A DNA stretch of 27,602 nucleotides from Chara braunii. Taxonomy: Eukaryota; Streptophyta; Charophyceae; Charales; Characeae. The notes beneath the pieces were generated by a model. The model saw nothing but the letters and a program-made list of their open reading frames with translations. It did not search any database and had not been told where the DNA came from. Shown one piece after another: positions 1-9,704 of the stretch. The stretch spans positions 1,413,943 to 1,441,544 of the forward strand of contig BFEA01000221.1 of assembly GCA_003427395.1 (NCBI GenBank), read 5' to 3'. The position numbers and the translations under genes are program-made. Every line of letters starts with the position of its first letter. Positions within the stretch are counted from its first letter, which is position 1.

Positions 1-39
<39 letters not shown>

Positions 40-56
40 TTTTTTTTTTTTTTTTT
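1..56. repeat. (AG)n microsatellite followed by a T run
   Basis: Positions 1-33 are an uninterrupted AG dinucleotide repeat cut by the window edge. A run of 23 T follows at 34-56. The next bases (57-105) belong to the repeat family described at 57-345, so the microsatellite abuts a repeat end. Confidence 0.97.
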
Positions 57-345
57 CTTTTCCCAGACTGGCAAGTAGCCCCGGACACTCTGGTAACCTA
101 GGAAACAAGTTAAAAAAAACAAAAAACTATGAAATAACCTAAACTACCAGAGCGGTCCGAGTTCATCTGCTCGGTCGGTCCAAAAATTAAAATATATATA
201 TATATATATATTTTTTTTATTTTTTTTAATTTGGAGTTTTATTTTAAATTTGGTAAAGAATTTCGATGTGATTCTAAGGCAAAAGTTATCCAGTTTATTT
301 TTCTGCATAACATAGTTGTTTTTCGGATTCTTCAACAGAAAAATT
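57..345. repeat. Dispersed repeat family with CTACCAG/CTGGTAG ends, first copies
   Basis: The segment 57-110 ends in CTGGTAACCTAGGAAA. An almost identical string, CTGGTAGCCTAGGAAA, occurs near 935-952, and both are followed by an A-rich stretch and then ACTATGAAATAAC or ACTATAAAATAAC. At 145 a segment begins CTACCAGAGCGGTCCGAG. It matches 25,557 (CTACCAGAATGGTTCGAG), and both copies then run through AAAATTAAAAT to a shared module with AAATTTGGTAA and CTGCATAACAT (about 245-312). This is a non-coding repeat; its superfamily is unresolved because I could not fix a target duplication. The short ORF on the minus strand here is low complexity. Confidence 0.55.
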
Positions 346-394
346 TCCCAGAATTAAATAATCATTATAGAGTAAAATAACATTCTAAATTCCA

Positions 395-790
395 AATTTT
401 CATTCCATCTTAAAAAATGTAATTCCAATTTTAAAATTTTTCGTCTTACTTGACAACTTTCCTTCCAAGAATGAGGTATCCCTTCTTATTTGAACTGCAT
501 GCTAGAGATGGAATGAAAGTCTTGATGAGTTCATGAAATATTTTAATTGGACTGTCATTCTAAGTAAGGATTTCCAGTCATAAATAGGTTAATCCAATCT
601 AAATTAAACGATATTTGTTGTAATAGAATGAAAGTCTAATTAAAACATTTCATAAACTCGTCCAGAATTTCATTCCATCTTGAACAAATAGATGTAGGTA
701 AGGGAAAGCTCATATTTAGAAGGGAAATTATCACATTAAATTGAAAATTTTAGAATTTGACAAACATTGGAATGATAATTTATAAATATG
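395..790. mobile_element. Palindromic foldback/MITE-like element, copy 1
   Basis: The segment is an imperfect inverted repeat. GATGGAATGAAAGTCTTGAT and TTCATGAAATATTTTAATTG (about 508-555) are answered on the other side by the complement around 625-685 (AATTAAAACATTTCATAAAC, then GAATTTCATTCCATC). Outer parts of the arms also pair loosely: AATTCCAA on the left, TTGGAATGATAATT on the right. A second copy with the same arms lies at about 22,690-23,110. There is no coding capacity. It appears to sit inside the repeat that begins at 145 and has an end near 940, so it may be a nested insertion. Confidence 0.6.
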
Positions 791-859
791 AAGGATTTTT
801 TTTTTATGGATGTTTTTTCAACTTTCATTTCTCATGGGAATTTTTGTGTTGTTTGAAAT

Positions 860-1000
860 TCGTTTTCTTTGGCTGGGACCTTCCCAGGTCCTTGCACGGT
901 CGGGTTGCCTGGTAAAATAAAGTGACCTAGGGGGCCCAGCTGGTAGCCTAGGAAAGAACGAAAAAAAAAAAAAAAAACTATAAAATAACGGGGAAAAAAA
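860..1000. repeat. Right-end segment of the CTGGTAG repeat family
   Basis: The stretch contains TCCCAGGTCCTTGCACGG, CCTGGTAAAATAAAG and CAGCTGGTAGCCTAGGAAAG. The same series recurs at 25,750-25,800 (GCCTGGGAAAATAAGG, then CAACAGGTAG) and the last part recurs at 90-107. It may be the far end of the element beginning at 145, with the foldback copy inserted between, or a separate copy. Flanks did not give a clear target duplication. Confidence 0.5.
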
Positions 1001-1495
1001 ACTATTAAAAAAACTTTTAAATAAGGAAAATAATTATATAAAATAATAAAAAAAACTTTAAAATAACGAAAAAAAACTTTTAAAAGAAATTTAAAATAAA
1101 GATTAAAAAAAAAAGAAAAAAAAAACAAAAGGAGCGGAGAGAAAGGGAGGGCTCGCAGAGCGCTGATCGTCATACCCTTCACCCCAACCAATTTTGTTTT
1201 TTTTTAAGTTAAAAAATAACGAAAACAAAAGCAGGAGAAAAAAAAAAAAAAAAAAAGGGAGAGGAGGTCGGGCAGAGTCGCGATGGTCTTGCCATATGGC
1301 AGCGCCACTGCCACATGGTAGGGCGCCGATTGCCCTGCCCTCCCCCCCAAGCATTTTTTTTTTTTAACGATGAAAAAAAAACTCAACAATAACAAAAGAA
1401 TGGAAAAAAGAAATAAAAAGGGAAAGAAAAAGAAAAAAAAGGGGGGGGCTTTGGCAGAGCCATCGCGGCCCCGCCACACATACACACATGCCACC
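1001..1495. repeat. Purine-rich low-complexity DNA with GC-rich islands
   Basis: Long A and G-plus-A tracts alternate with three GC-rich islands of related sequence near 1,144, 1,257 and 1,441. Each begins in a GGGAG or GGGGG run and contains CAGAG followed by a CG-rich string (for example GGCAGAGTCGCGATGG and GGCAGAGCCATCGCGG). This suggests a degenerate tandem array with unit length between about 115 and 185 bp. It ends in a short CA tract (1,475-1,490) at the 5' truncation point of PLE copy A. Long ORFs across it are poly-Lys or poly-Phe artefacts. Confidence 0.5.
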
Positions 1496-2095
1496 GGCGT
1501 ACTGCTCAGGCAAGTGGTTGGGATCCTGAAAGGGAAAAGTATCAGTTGCCCGCTCGCTTGTATTTTTTGCGCATATGCCGAGTTCCACTTTCTCAATAGC
1601 GTTGGAAGTATGAGATTGTATGTTTTTGGGTTGAGATTGATGGATGGCGTTAGTCTGGTTATTCTGAAAAGGCAAGGAAGGGTGTTCCTGTCGAAAAAAA
1701 TCAAACGGAGTTTGAGGATTGCTACGCCAAGAATCTGATAGTTAGACATACTGATTATGGTCCCAATCAAAGGAGTTTTGGGGACTCCATATGGATCTCA
1801 ACGAGCCTTGTCTCTGTATCAGATGCGTGCAGTAGTTGAAGAATTAAAGGACTATTTGAGCTAAGGAATGTCTGGAATTCAAAAATGGGCAATCCTACCA
1901 TTCGTAAGGGAACAACTTGAAGGAACAAAAAACTGCAGTAGTTTCTTGCTACCTGTATTGTATTGACAAAAACACTATCATTCGAAGTCGGATTCCCATG
2001 AAGGTTCTGACGTTATCAAGAGAGCTTCGGCTGAAGGATTTCCCAAAGGACTCTCTCGGTAAAGTTTTGAAAAAGTTTGTGCGTGAATGCGATAA
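1496..2095 (+). pseudogene. PLE copy A: 5'-truncated reverse transcriptase fragment
   Basis: Translations in shifting frames match the RT of copy C. The block around 1,505-1,590 reads RQVVGILKGKSISCPLAC, parallel to KQIVGIPMGKSSSPPLAC in copy C (RT motif 4). The catalytic motif position at 1,640-1,648 is MDG where copy C has VDD, so the active site is lost. About 1,700-1,745 gives FEDCYAKNLIVRHTD against YEKCYDLNLMLKQTD. The C-terminal part (1,917-2,090) gives SRELRLKDFPKDSLGKVLKK against RMELRRRNYPDGMVRQTLRN. At least two frame changes and several stops occur. Everything upstream of RT motif 4 is missing. The homology starts just after a short CA tract, as expected of a truncated PLE insertion near a microsatellite. 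Clearly non-functional. Confidence 0.75.
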
Positions 2096-2879
2096 AATTT
2101 GGACAAGGATTTCGTGTTGGTTGTATTCTTGATCTGGAAACGCTATGTTTCGTGTATTAATACCTTGAATTGCATTTGGTCTGACAGCCTTAAAAAAATA
2201 TGGATAGAGTTTGAATTAGCATTTGGCTTGGTCATGTTTGTTTAGTTATTTAGTTTAATTTTTTTTGCATAATCAGGTCCGAAGTGCAGTGACGGAGCAG
2301 GTGTTAGGCCACGACGAAGGCAGATGATGGGACAGGGTGTTGTCATACGTAGACTAACTGAGTTTCGATTCTAAATAGACTTTGGGAATCTTCTAGATGT
2401 TTTTGAACCCTGCTTGTCCTGGATTTCTTGCCTAATTAATTTTTTACGGTCTCTCGAAACTTCAAAAGTTTGAATTTTCACTTGTGAGGTTGTACAGGCA
2501 ACACCAAAGTTTTTACCCCTTCGCTGAATTCGAGTAACAGCAGGAGCGGTCGGGATAAATTTTTGGTTCTTTTTCTCATGTTTTTCGGATTTTCGGGTTT
2601 CGAACTTAGGCTTGTCGTTTCGAATAGTTATCGTGAACCTAGGTATTAACGGTAGCGTCGATAGGACTAGGAATAAGATGATTATAATAGTAATGATTGC
2701 TTAGCCCTTGACTTCTTTGGGTTCGACATTGATAGCCCGGTAGTTTTCCAGAAATGTTACACGAGTAAAAGGCGAAGGCGGGAATGAGGATAGTTGGGTA
2801 TGACAAAGGGAGAAGTCTGGCGGATAGCCCCTTGATGATGAATGCGTGGTGGCAGTCGAAACCAGTTCCTCACAGACTA
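2096..2879. other. Unassigned sequence downstream of PLE copy A
   Basis: I see no convincing gene here. The base composition is more even than in the surrounding AT-rich DNA, and the phrase TGATGGGACAGGGT (near 2,325) resembles TGATGGGACTGGGT on the minus strand of the 3' region of PLE copy B (near 5,645). Part of it may therefore be the PLE 3' untranslated region. The minus-strand open frame at 2,701-2,928 (75 codons) matches nothing I recognise and has no homologue in the opposite inverted arm. Confidence 0.35.
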
Positions 2880-4830
2880 GATTTTTAGAGGGGGTGACAA
2901 ACAAGTGCAAGCGGGTCCAGTCGCTCATACTTCAAATGTCGAATTTGAGGATTTTTTTGTGCTTAGTTAAATTAATAAAAAAATCTAAAAATTTGAGATC
3001 ATGTAGATGAGATTATGATATTTTCAAAATAAATATAAGACCAAAAAAACAAATTTGGACCATGAAGTAAATGTCACACCGACAACGAGAAACATGTGTA
3101 AGGGATCCAGTCCCACAATTTTTGAGTGTAAACTTTGGTTATTTTTCTCGCTCGTAACAATTAATAAAGATATTAAAAAAATCGAGATCCTGAAGACGAA
3201 AATTTTGATGTTTTCAAGAAAAATACCAAGAGAAAATAAAAATAAAGATTTGAGCAGTGAAATAAATTTCGCGTCGATTCCTTAAGTTCTTTACTTTTAT
3301 CTCTACCAGGTGAGGGTCAATTGAAAAAGTACCCCAACTTGCACGATTGTTTGCGTTCGTAAAAATTCATCGAAAACTCTAAAAATTACCAGAAAAATGA
3401 TCGTTGTCTTGCCCGAGTTCATGAATATGGTCGTTGTCTTGCCAGAAAAATTATTAGACAAATTATAACAAATTAGACTGTAGAATAAATGTTTTTCGAT
3501 TCATCTCATTTTCAATTTTTGTCGCTCTACCACATGTGGGCCAACGAGAAAAGTGCTCAAACTTCAGCGTTTTTTACGATCGAAAAAATATATCGAGAAG
3601 TCTTAAAATTAAGGATTCGTCAATTTCATTGTGATTTTTTTTGTAAATATGTGCAAGGAAAAAAAAATAATTTAAACCACAAAATAAATTGCAACGACAA
3701 TTCTACATATTTTTTATTTTAGCTACTCCCTTGGTTCTCCCCACTTTGCTAGCAGCAGCGCTCTTAAACATGTGTTACCGGTCCCACGAGTTTATGACGA
3801 TGGAGGTCGTGATGGTTTAATTAACCTTTATCCTGATGGGAGTCGAGTTTTGAGTCTCTCACCCACTCTACCGCTTGTCATAAAAAAATCATAAATTAAA
3901 AAACCATAGGCAAAGTACTTCCTTCTATATGCAGATTGTGCCCCCTTTTTTAATGTGCAGTGGATGAAGATGCGCAAGCTAGCAAACACTCTTCATATGT
4001 TAACTCGAACGGATCATTTCTGATAGTAAATTTTTTATTACTTAGAATTCGGATCTTTATCGTTTCCTCTTCTATCCTTACCGATCTATTAACTCCTTGA
4101 CCGAAGGTCACAATAAAAATAATGTTTTTTTTTTTGTAAAGTGAGATTCTTAGTATTATCACTACACATGTAAATTAAATGTTGCTTAACTATTGAATGA
4201 CATGTGAATATACAACAAAATATAAAATTCAACATTTTAGTTACTAATTGATCTCCAAAGTTGTTTTTATCTACGATTTATCCCCCAAAAGAGAAAATAT
4301 ATATGAAAAACAACACACTCATATAACATCTTATCTACTAAGCTCTCACTACATTGTGTACGTAGAAACACATGCTTTCTGATCATAATAGTCTTTTTTC
4401 TATTGAGATTTTGACTTCTCACTTTATAAGCCTCTAAATCAATTAGTCGATCTATAAGGTGGTTAACATTGAGAAAATAAAAAATAATAATGAGCAGCCT
4501 CTTCTTCGACTGGAAGACAGTAAAGAAAATATAGATGAAACACATAATATCATGAAGTAATTAAAATATTGCTTCGACACAATAAAATTTGATACAATGG
4601 ACATGAAACAAAACATATTCAAAGAAGACGGGTTGATAGAAGTAACAAATGTTCAACAACATAACATTGAGAAGGTAAAACAGAAAAATAAAATATACAT
4701 ATTATGTTTCTTCCTAAAAAGAAAAGAAAAAAAGTCAAACATTTCAATAGTACAATGTTGAGTGCAACGATCCTCAACGCGTACACGAACGAGAGACATT
4801 CATAGTCACATTATGCAAGGGTACGTTGTC
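2880..4830. repeat. Left arm of a long diverged inverted repeat
   Basis: This stretch is the reverse complement, at perhaps 70-75% identity by eye, of about 12,665-14,505. Anchor matches include CTACCACATGTGG (near 3,527) with CCACATGTGGTAG form near 13,870, GATGGTTTAATTAACC against its complement near 13,615, and CAATAGTACAATGTTGAG (4,745) against CTCAACGTTGTACTATTGG (12,733). Its outer part contains tandem subrepeats of roughly 190 bp, each with a CGTTGGC/CCAACGAG core and a long T or A tract. A small ORF near the middle (3,950-4,162, minus) is mirrored by one at 13,272-13,454. About half their residues agree, but nothing indicates a real protein. Confidence 0.75.
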
Positions 4831-5589
4831 GAAATAAATTACCCGTATTTTTGTTGCCGAGACGATGACGTTATCGACCTCCATGATGAAGTTGGTCTGA
4901 AGTTTAAAGCGCGCGAACTTTCACATGATCCTTGGAGTATTTCCTCCATTATTGAGGTCGGGGTGTATCAGAAAGTAAAATTTGGTTAGTACACTATCGC
5001 ATTGTTCAGGCGTGACCTAACATGATTATGATTACTAATAATACCCTTCAACCGCAGAGGTCGGTGGTCCAGTTCGATGGAACCATGTGTATATGTCTCA
5101 TAAGTGGCAGAAAAATAGTTAGGCCTAAAAAGAATGAGGAGAGAACCTTGGTAAGTTGTACGTTTGTGTAAATCGTACTATCGAGAAACAACACTCAAAG
5201 CACCGTTAATGTTCACACACATGAACAATAAAAATAGATCAAAAGTCAATTCAGAAACGAAACGTAGTACTTTGAAAATTACGAAAGGAAGAAATCACAC
5301 AGTATCAAAGTACGCAATGCGTGACAGAAGTCGTTGCATGTTGGTTGTCCCCGACGCAGCGTTTCGGCTAGAGCCAGAATCAGCCTCCTCATGGGGCGTT
5401 TGTAGTACTTTGAAAATGACGAAAGGAAGAAATCACACATTATCAAAGTACGCAATGCGCCACAAAAGTCGCCACATGCTGGATATCCCCGACGCCACGT
5501 TTCGGCTGGAGTCAGAACAAACCTCCTCAGGGGGCGTTTCGAATCGAAAGGCCTACTAGTACTTCAAAATTATCCTAACTATTAATAGT
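4831..5589 (+). other. Unassigned interior segment with a 131-codon open frame and internal duplication
   Basis: This stretch lies between the left inverted arm and the 3' side of PLE copy B. An ATG-initiated frame at 5,164-5,559 spans 131 codons. Its C-terminal two thirds consist of a 46-residue unit present twice in tandem; both units begin STLK and share KGRNHT, SKYAMR, MLV/MLD and AFRLE/TFRLE. The protein is basic, with no signal peptide or membrane segment and no family I recognise. The first unit is preceded by about 35 residues of no known type. It could equally be non-coding DNA in which a 138-bp tandem duplication kept the frame open. I do not assign a function. Confidence 0.3.
5266..5541. 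repeat. 138-bp tandem duplication
   Basis: AGTACTTTGAAAATTACGAA at 5,266 recurs as AGTACTTTGAAAATGACGAA at 5,404, a period of 138 bp. Both units continue through AAGGAAGAAATCACACA, ATCAAAGTACGCAATGCG, CCCCGACGC and CGTTTCGGCT. The units differ at many positions, so this is not a recent copy error. Confidence 0.9.
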
Positions 5590-5772
5590 AGAACATTAGG
5601 ACCTTCCCACCTTCCTCCTTCGTACTATATTCACAGTACCCAGTCCCATCATACCAAACTCCCTGTATCGGTCCCCAAATTCCCAAGGCCAGGCTTACGG
5701 TCCTAAGGATCCCCCTCCCGTCCTATTCACTACCTCTTCACCAAGTCCTATTATCCCCAACTCTAATTTTTC

Positions 5773-7354
5773 CTACTTCCCGCTCAACCCGAAGGTCACC
5801 CTTCGATCGATCTGACCCCATTCCGGTGCGTTTTTTCGAACGAATTTCCACAGGGTTTCACTGAACATAGTCTTTGGGTAGGATTGTCTTTGTGTTTCGC
5901 GATTTAGCGTGAGTAGGCTTTCTTCAGCCAGATTGGCCGACGTTGAGCACTCCTTGATCTTGTGGAGCAATCCTTTGATCAAAGTTCTCTTCTGCTTCGT
6001 ACAGGTAAAGCAACCAAAGTCCTGGAACTCCTATATCCCAATTTTTCCTTATCATTATTCCAATTGTCGGCAAAATTATTTGCTTTGTACCAATATTCTA
6101 CTTTCTTCAAGTTTCCTTCAATCCGTACCCTGTACCCCAGAAAGCCTCATTCATTATTTCCTTTATTCGTTCTCTTCAGCGTCAGATTCGGATCATACGA
6201 GCGCTAAAATTTCACAATAATATTTTTCGCCCTCCATCTCTTTTTCTTATGTCATCCCATCCAAGCAAACAGCGACACGTTGTCTACTAGTCTAATTCCC
6301 CTAATCAACCTGATATTTTTTCCAAGGCTTTTCAATAACTTATGTTCGAAGAAGGCGCAAAGGATGCAGGCTATTGGCAGGCTACTTGACTTGCCCATCA
6401 GAATGCCCTTCTTTTGCTTGATTAGTCTCTCAGACGCTCACACGTAGGTATTACCTAGATCGAAATCCACCATCTTCCTGACCAGACTGAATTCAACCTT
6501 CACCCACCCTTCCTCGCCTTTCCTGTATGCAAAAAAGGTACTCTACCCTCTCGATTTTACAATTACAAAGTCACGCCCCTTCTCCTCGTACGAGTTCAAA
6601 AGTCATTCAACAGCAAGCTTTACTGATTCATGCGGCAATTTACTAGCATCTACTTGATGTTGTAAGTTGCCCCTTTTAGCCCCCCTCCTCTTTTTTTTGT
6701 TGTCCACTTACCCACGCTTTCCATTTTTGCATTCAGCTAACTTGTCGACTTCAGGTTGAAATAGTCATTTCTTGGTAGCGAGAAAATGAGGAAGTTCAAA
6801 GTCTTGGCGACTCTCTTATTTGCTACTTTAGCAGGCTCTAAAAAGGACGAGGAAATTGGTCAGAATTTTTCCGATTCCTTATGCTTTGGCAGTGCATAAG
6901 CCTTTCCCCATGTACCCTTGTTATCCCACTCCCTGACCACGGTCATCCCCTTCTTTTTGTACTCTCTTCTTGCTCGGGCCATCACTTCTTCCTCCTTTCT
7001 CCACACGGCTTCAAAAACATCATTACTTTAGAAGGTGAACTTCATTCCTTCTTCGTACTTCACAGGGCACATCACCAGCATTTGGGTTGGGTTCTTGTCA
7101 AGCGGACTGAGCACGATACCTCCCCACTTTTTTTTCACCTCCTCGATCTTATCGATCACTCTTTCTTTTGCTGCCTTTTCTCTCCTTATACGGCCTTTCG
7201 CCTGTTCAATTGTCCACTTAACATCCAACCCCGATCTAATCATCTCATCGTTCAACTCTGTACACAGTCTTAAACATTCCCTCCTCGTATCCACACCCTG
7301 GACCACATTCTTTGCATTCATCACTCTCTCATCCATGTCACATCTTCTACTCAT
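5773..7354 (-). pseudogene. Copy B reverse transcriptase remnant
   Basis: RT motif 1 is seen at 7,028-7,110 as LSPLDKNPTQMLVMCPVKY, matching the MDRNPGETMVM block of copy C. Motif A reads YNIK with the Asp codon replaced by Asn at 6,659-6,661 and a TAG two codons later. Motif 4 reads KGILMGKSSSLPIAC near 6,370-6,425. The YVDD site reads LVDN at about 6,279-6,290, so the second catalytic Asp is gone. The C-terminal piece (5,773-5,982) has LLTLNRETQRQSYPKTMFSE, which parallels IIAQRMELRRRNYPDGMVRQ of copy C. Multiple frameshifts separate these blocks. With both catalytic sites altered this RT cannot be active. Confidence 0.7.
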
Positions 7355-7374
7355 CGAAACGATATGTGTTCTCC

Positions 7375-7887
7375 CTAACGGGGGAGATTAAGGTCTGCAC
7401 ATGCGCAAATCGCTACCATTTGGCGGCTAACGCACCTATGGTTATGAAGAAGGCCCCCGACTGTTTGTTTTTTTCTCCAAACAAGTCGAAGTCTCTGACA
7501 ACGTATCTTCGTCTCGGTAGGAGACTGACATAGGGACTCGATCTTCCCGACCATCACTCTTATAATCTCTGCATGCAAGATCCTTTTATCGTACTTAACC
7601 CCCACGACTATGTTTCGTCTCAGACTAATACCAAACTTATTCTTCACAACTCCGTCGATGATTCCTTTCAAAGTCTCCCTCGTGTCCTTCCTTGAAAAAC
7701 TTCTAATATTGCAAAACAGAGAAGCTAACTGTTCCATAGAAAACGAAATAAGTTTCTTTTTCGACCATTGACATTTCAGAAGTTGAAGTAGCATACACTT
7801 CATCGTTGGATCACTAGGTTGCCGCTCTCTAATCCTTGGGAGCCTAAACTTGCCTCCTTCCTCAAAGTAGGACTTACCAGTCTTCAA
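7375..7887 (-). pseudogene. Copy B linker and CxC domain
   Basis: This 170-codon frame aligns with the middle of copy C. It shows FSRKDTRETLKGIIDGVVKN and KFGISLRR against KKKFGLNMNRR, VKYDKRI against VKYDSRI, then GGLLHNHRC against GEIIHNHLRY. It ends in CACADLNLP (Cys codons near 7,399-7,407) against CRCADSSLP. A short domain with a CxC motif between endonuclease and RT is the reported hallmark of the N-terminal-endonuclease PLE clade. The HNH-like HNH string is conserved in both copies and is better read as part of this domain than as an HNH nuclease. Confidence 0.7.
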
Positions 7888-7889
7888 CT

Positions 7890-8400
7890 TTATTTTTCTT
7901 CTCGGAATAAAACATCTGACTCCTCATACCTCCGTTTCACTACGCTCCAGTCTTCTGCCCATATCTTCCCGCCACTCGACACGACCTGTCTGTCCTTCTT
8001 ACCCTTAATTTCTCCTATGATCACAGTCAGTCTTTCGTTGCTCTACCCATTTTTCCCCGTGAACCGCACGACCCTTTTCACCACTCGACACGTCGATATT
8101 CCCTATGTACCCCAAACTACACCAAGGGTCAATCAGGGCATAAACACAAGAACTCGGGTATGTCCCAGCACCATTCCACAAATTTCCTTCCCCATTCAAT
8201 TTCGTTTTCAATAACCAACAGAAACACAGTGTTCCTAACAATCCTCTCTACCAACGGCTTCAGGCTTTTCACTCTCTTGTTAACCCTACACCACCTTCGA
8301 CATTCTAAGAATTGAATTAGGATTGACCACCCCTCTGACCTACTCGTTCGACTCGCCCTCGGGGCTCTGCAACTCCCCCTTTATCTAGATCTCCTCAAAT
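7890..8400 (-). pseudogene. Copy B GIY-YIG endonuclease remnant
   Basis: About 8,101-8,148 reads CVYALIDPWCSLGYIG, matching CVYALVSPWFKQTYIG in copy C, that is the GIY and YIG halves of a GIY-YIG nuclease core. Upstream, in another frame, KSLKPLVERIVRN and NEIEWGRKFVEW parallel the segment before the motif in copy C. A TAG at the end of the ORF1-like frame (SNE-stop-VRG) occupies the position of the TGA that ends copy C ORF1. After YIG the frame is lost. I could not find the catalytic Glu/Pro-x-Leu-Asn half, and the distance to the CxC domain is much shorter than in copy C, so a deletion is likely. Confidence 0.6.
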
Positions 8401-8695
8401 GTATTGCCCAACGTCGAGCTCGAGGCATTCTTAACTTTGTAGCAGTAAGGCACTCGTAGTTTGGAGAGCGTGTCGATTACGTCGTTTACCGCGTAGAAGG
8501 GAAGTCTTGCCCTCTTGCACATTAGCTTCATGGTCTCCAGATAGAAAGCTCTAGTAACTTTCCTTACAGCCTTCCGATAGGTTCATTGGTCGCAAACTTA
8601 TCCTGCATTGGAACACCTTCTCATAGGTCTTCCCCTCTCGTGAGACGGTTTGCTTGTGCTTTTGCTTTCGTCGACCTCCCCATTTCTTTCCTTCT

Positions 8696-9704
8696 CTAGC
8701 TGGTTGGCATCACAGCTTCATTACTCTTCCCCATCTTCTTTCGGTTTTCAATGGGCGGGCTATTCCCCACGACTCCAATAGACTCTCTCCTCTTTCGTTT
8801 GTTCAGTGGTGTCTCCTCCTCAACTTCTTCCTCCTCGTCGGATTCAGATGCGGAGGGATCTTGCGACTTTTTGGGCTTTCCAATCACCACGCCTTTTATT
8901 TGCTTCGAGATCTTCGCCAACTTTTCTTCGTACTCTTCCCGCTGGTCAACTAGCATCTTCTTGAATTTTCATATTCGTTTTTGCTCCTTCTCTTCATTTG
9001 CTCGTTTCTTCTTCATCTTCACTCTTGCTGCTTCCTTTTTTGCCGCTCTTTTATCATCTTCTCGCTTCTTCTTTTCCTCGGCTTCACACTTTGCATCCTC
9101 TGCTTCCCTCTGTTGATCGATCAATTGCTTAGCCATTCTTCCCACAAAGCTCAGAGATTCCTCGAGTTCTCTACTCAATGAGAATGTCCAGCCGCTCGGC
9201 CTGCCTTGCAGCCTCGGGCACTAACTCTTGTAGTGCCCTATTTCGTTACATTCATAGCACCTCACTTGTCTTTCTCCTTCTTCACCATAGCTTTTTCTTT
9301 CATAATCATCGGTTGAGTTTCCTCGCCTCACATTATACCTTCGGTCCCGTCACTCTTCTCTCCCTCTTTCACGTCTTTCATCTGCTCCATTTTCCCAACC
9401 TCCATTGTACTATCCTTGATATCGTCCTCTTCGTCCCCACGACTCACTTTTTTTGCTCCCCATCTTCCTCTATCTTTTATGTCTGAATTTTGTTGAAGTT
9501 TTCCTTTATCCGTTTGTTGACGACTGAATTATTCCATCGTGGTAACCTCGTGTAGTGCTTCCCCCTGCCGCCTTCCTTTGATATAGGTACTTCGTCTTCT
9601 TCTGTCGTGTAGCTTCCTTCTGTCGTATAGTTTCCTCGCTGCCACCAAACTCCAAGTAAACTCCCTTGGCTGGTTACCTCGCTCGATAGCGTGTTGATGT
9701 CCAT
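8696..9704 (-). pseudogene. Copy B ORF1: zinc knuckle, coiled coil, acidic tail
   Basis: The frame starts at an ATG at 9,704 (MDINTLSSEV). In another frame near 9,220-9,265 it reads RCYECNEIGHYKS-stop-C, a CCHC zinc knuckle (C-x2-C-x4-H-x4-C) with one codon turned into a stop. At 8,969-9,178 follows a Lys/Glu/Ala-rich coiled coil, then, past an in-frame TGA at 8,969-8,971, an acidic SESDEEEEVEEE stretch and a basic KRKRRES patch (8,696-8,956). Copy C ORF1 has the same series of zinc knuckle, coiled coil, acidic patch and basic RRRE patch followed by a GSPP (here NSPP) motif. Such proteins are probably nucleic-acid binding, gag-like, but this role is inferred. Frameshifts and stops make it non-functional. 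Confidence 0.65.

Noticed and set aside
3950-4162. Paired small ORFs in the inverted arms (3,950-4,162 minus and 13,272-13,454 plus) as a conserved peptide
   Set aside because: About half of the residues agree, which is no more than the DNA similarity of the arms predicts. There is no recognisable domain.
7400-7460. HNH endonuclease from the HNH letters in copies B and C
   Set aside because: A real HNH domain needs a larger beta-beta-alpha metal fold with spaced His/Asn/His; here the three letters are adjacent and belong to the CxC domain.
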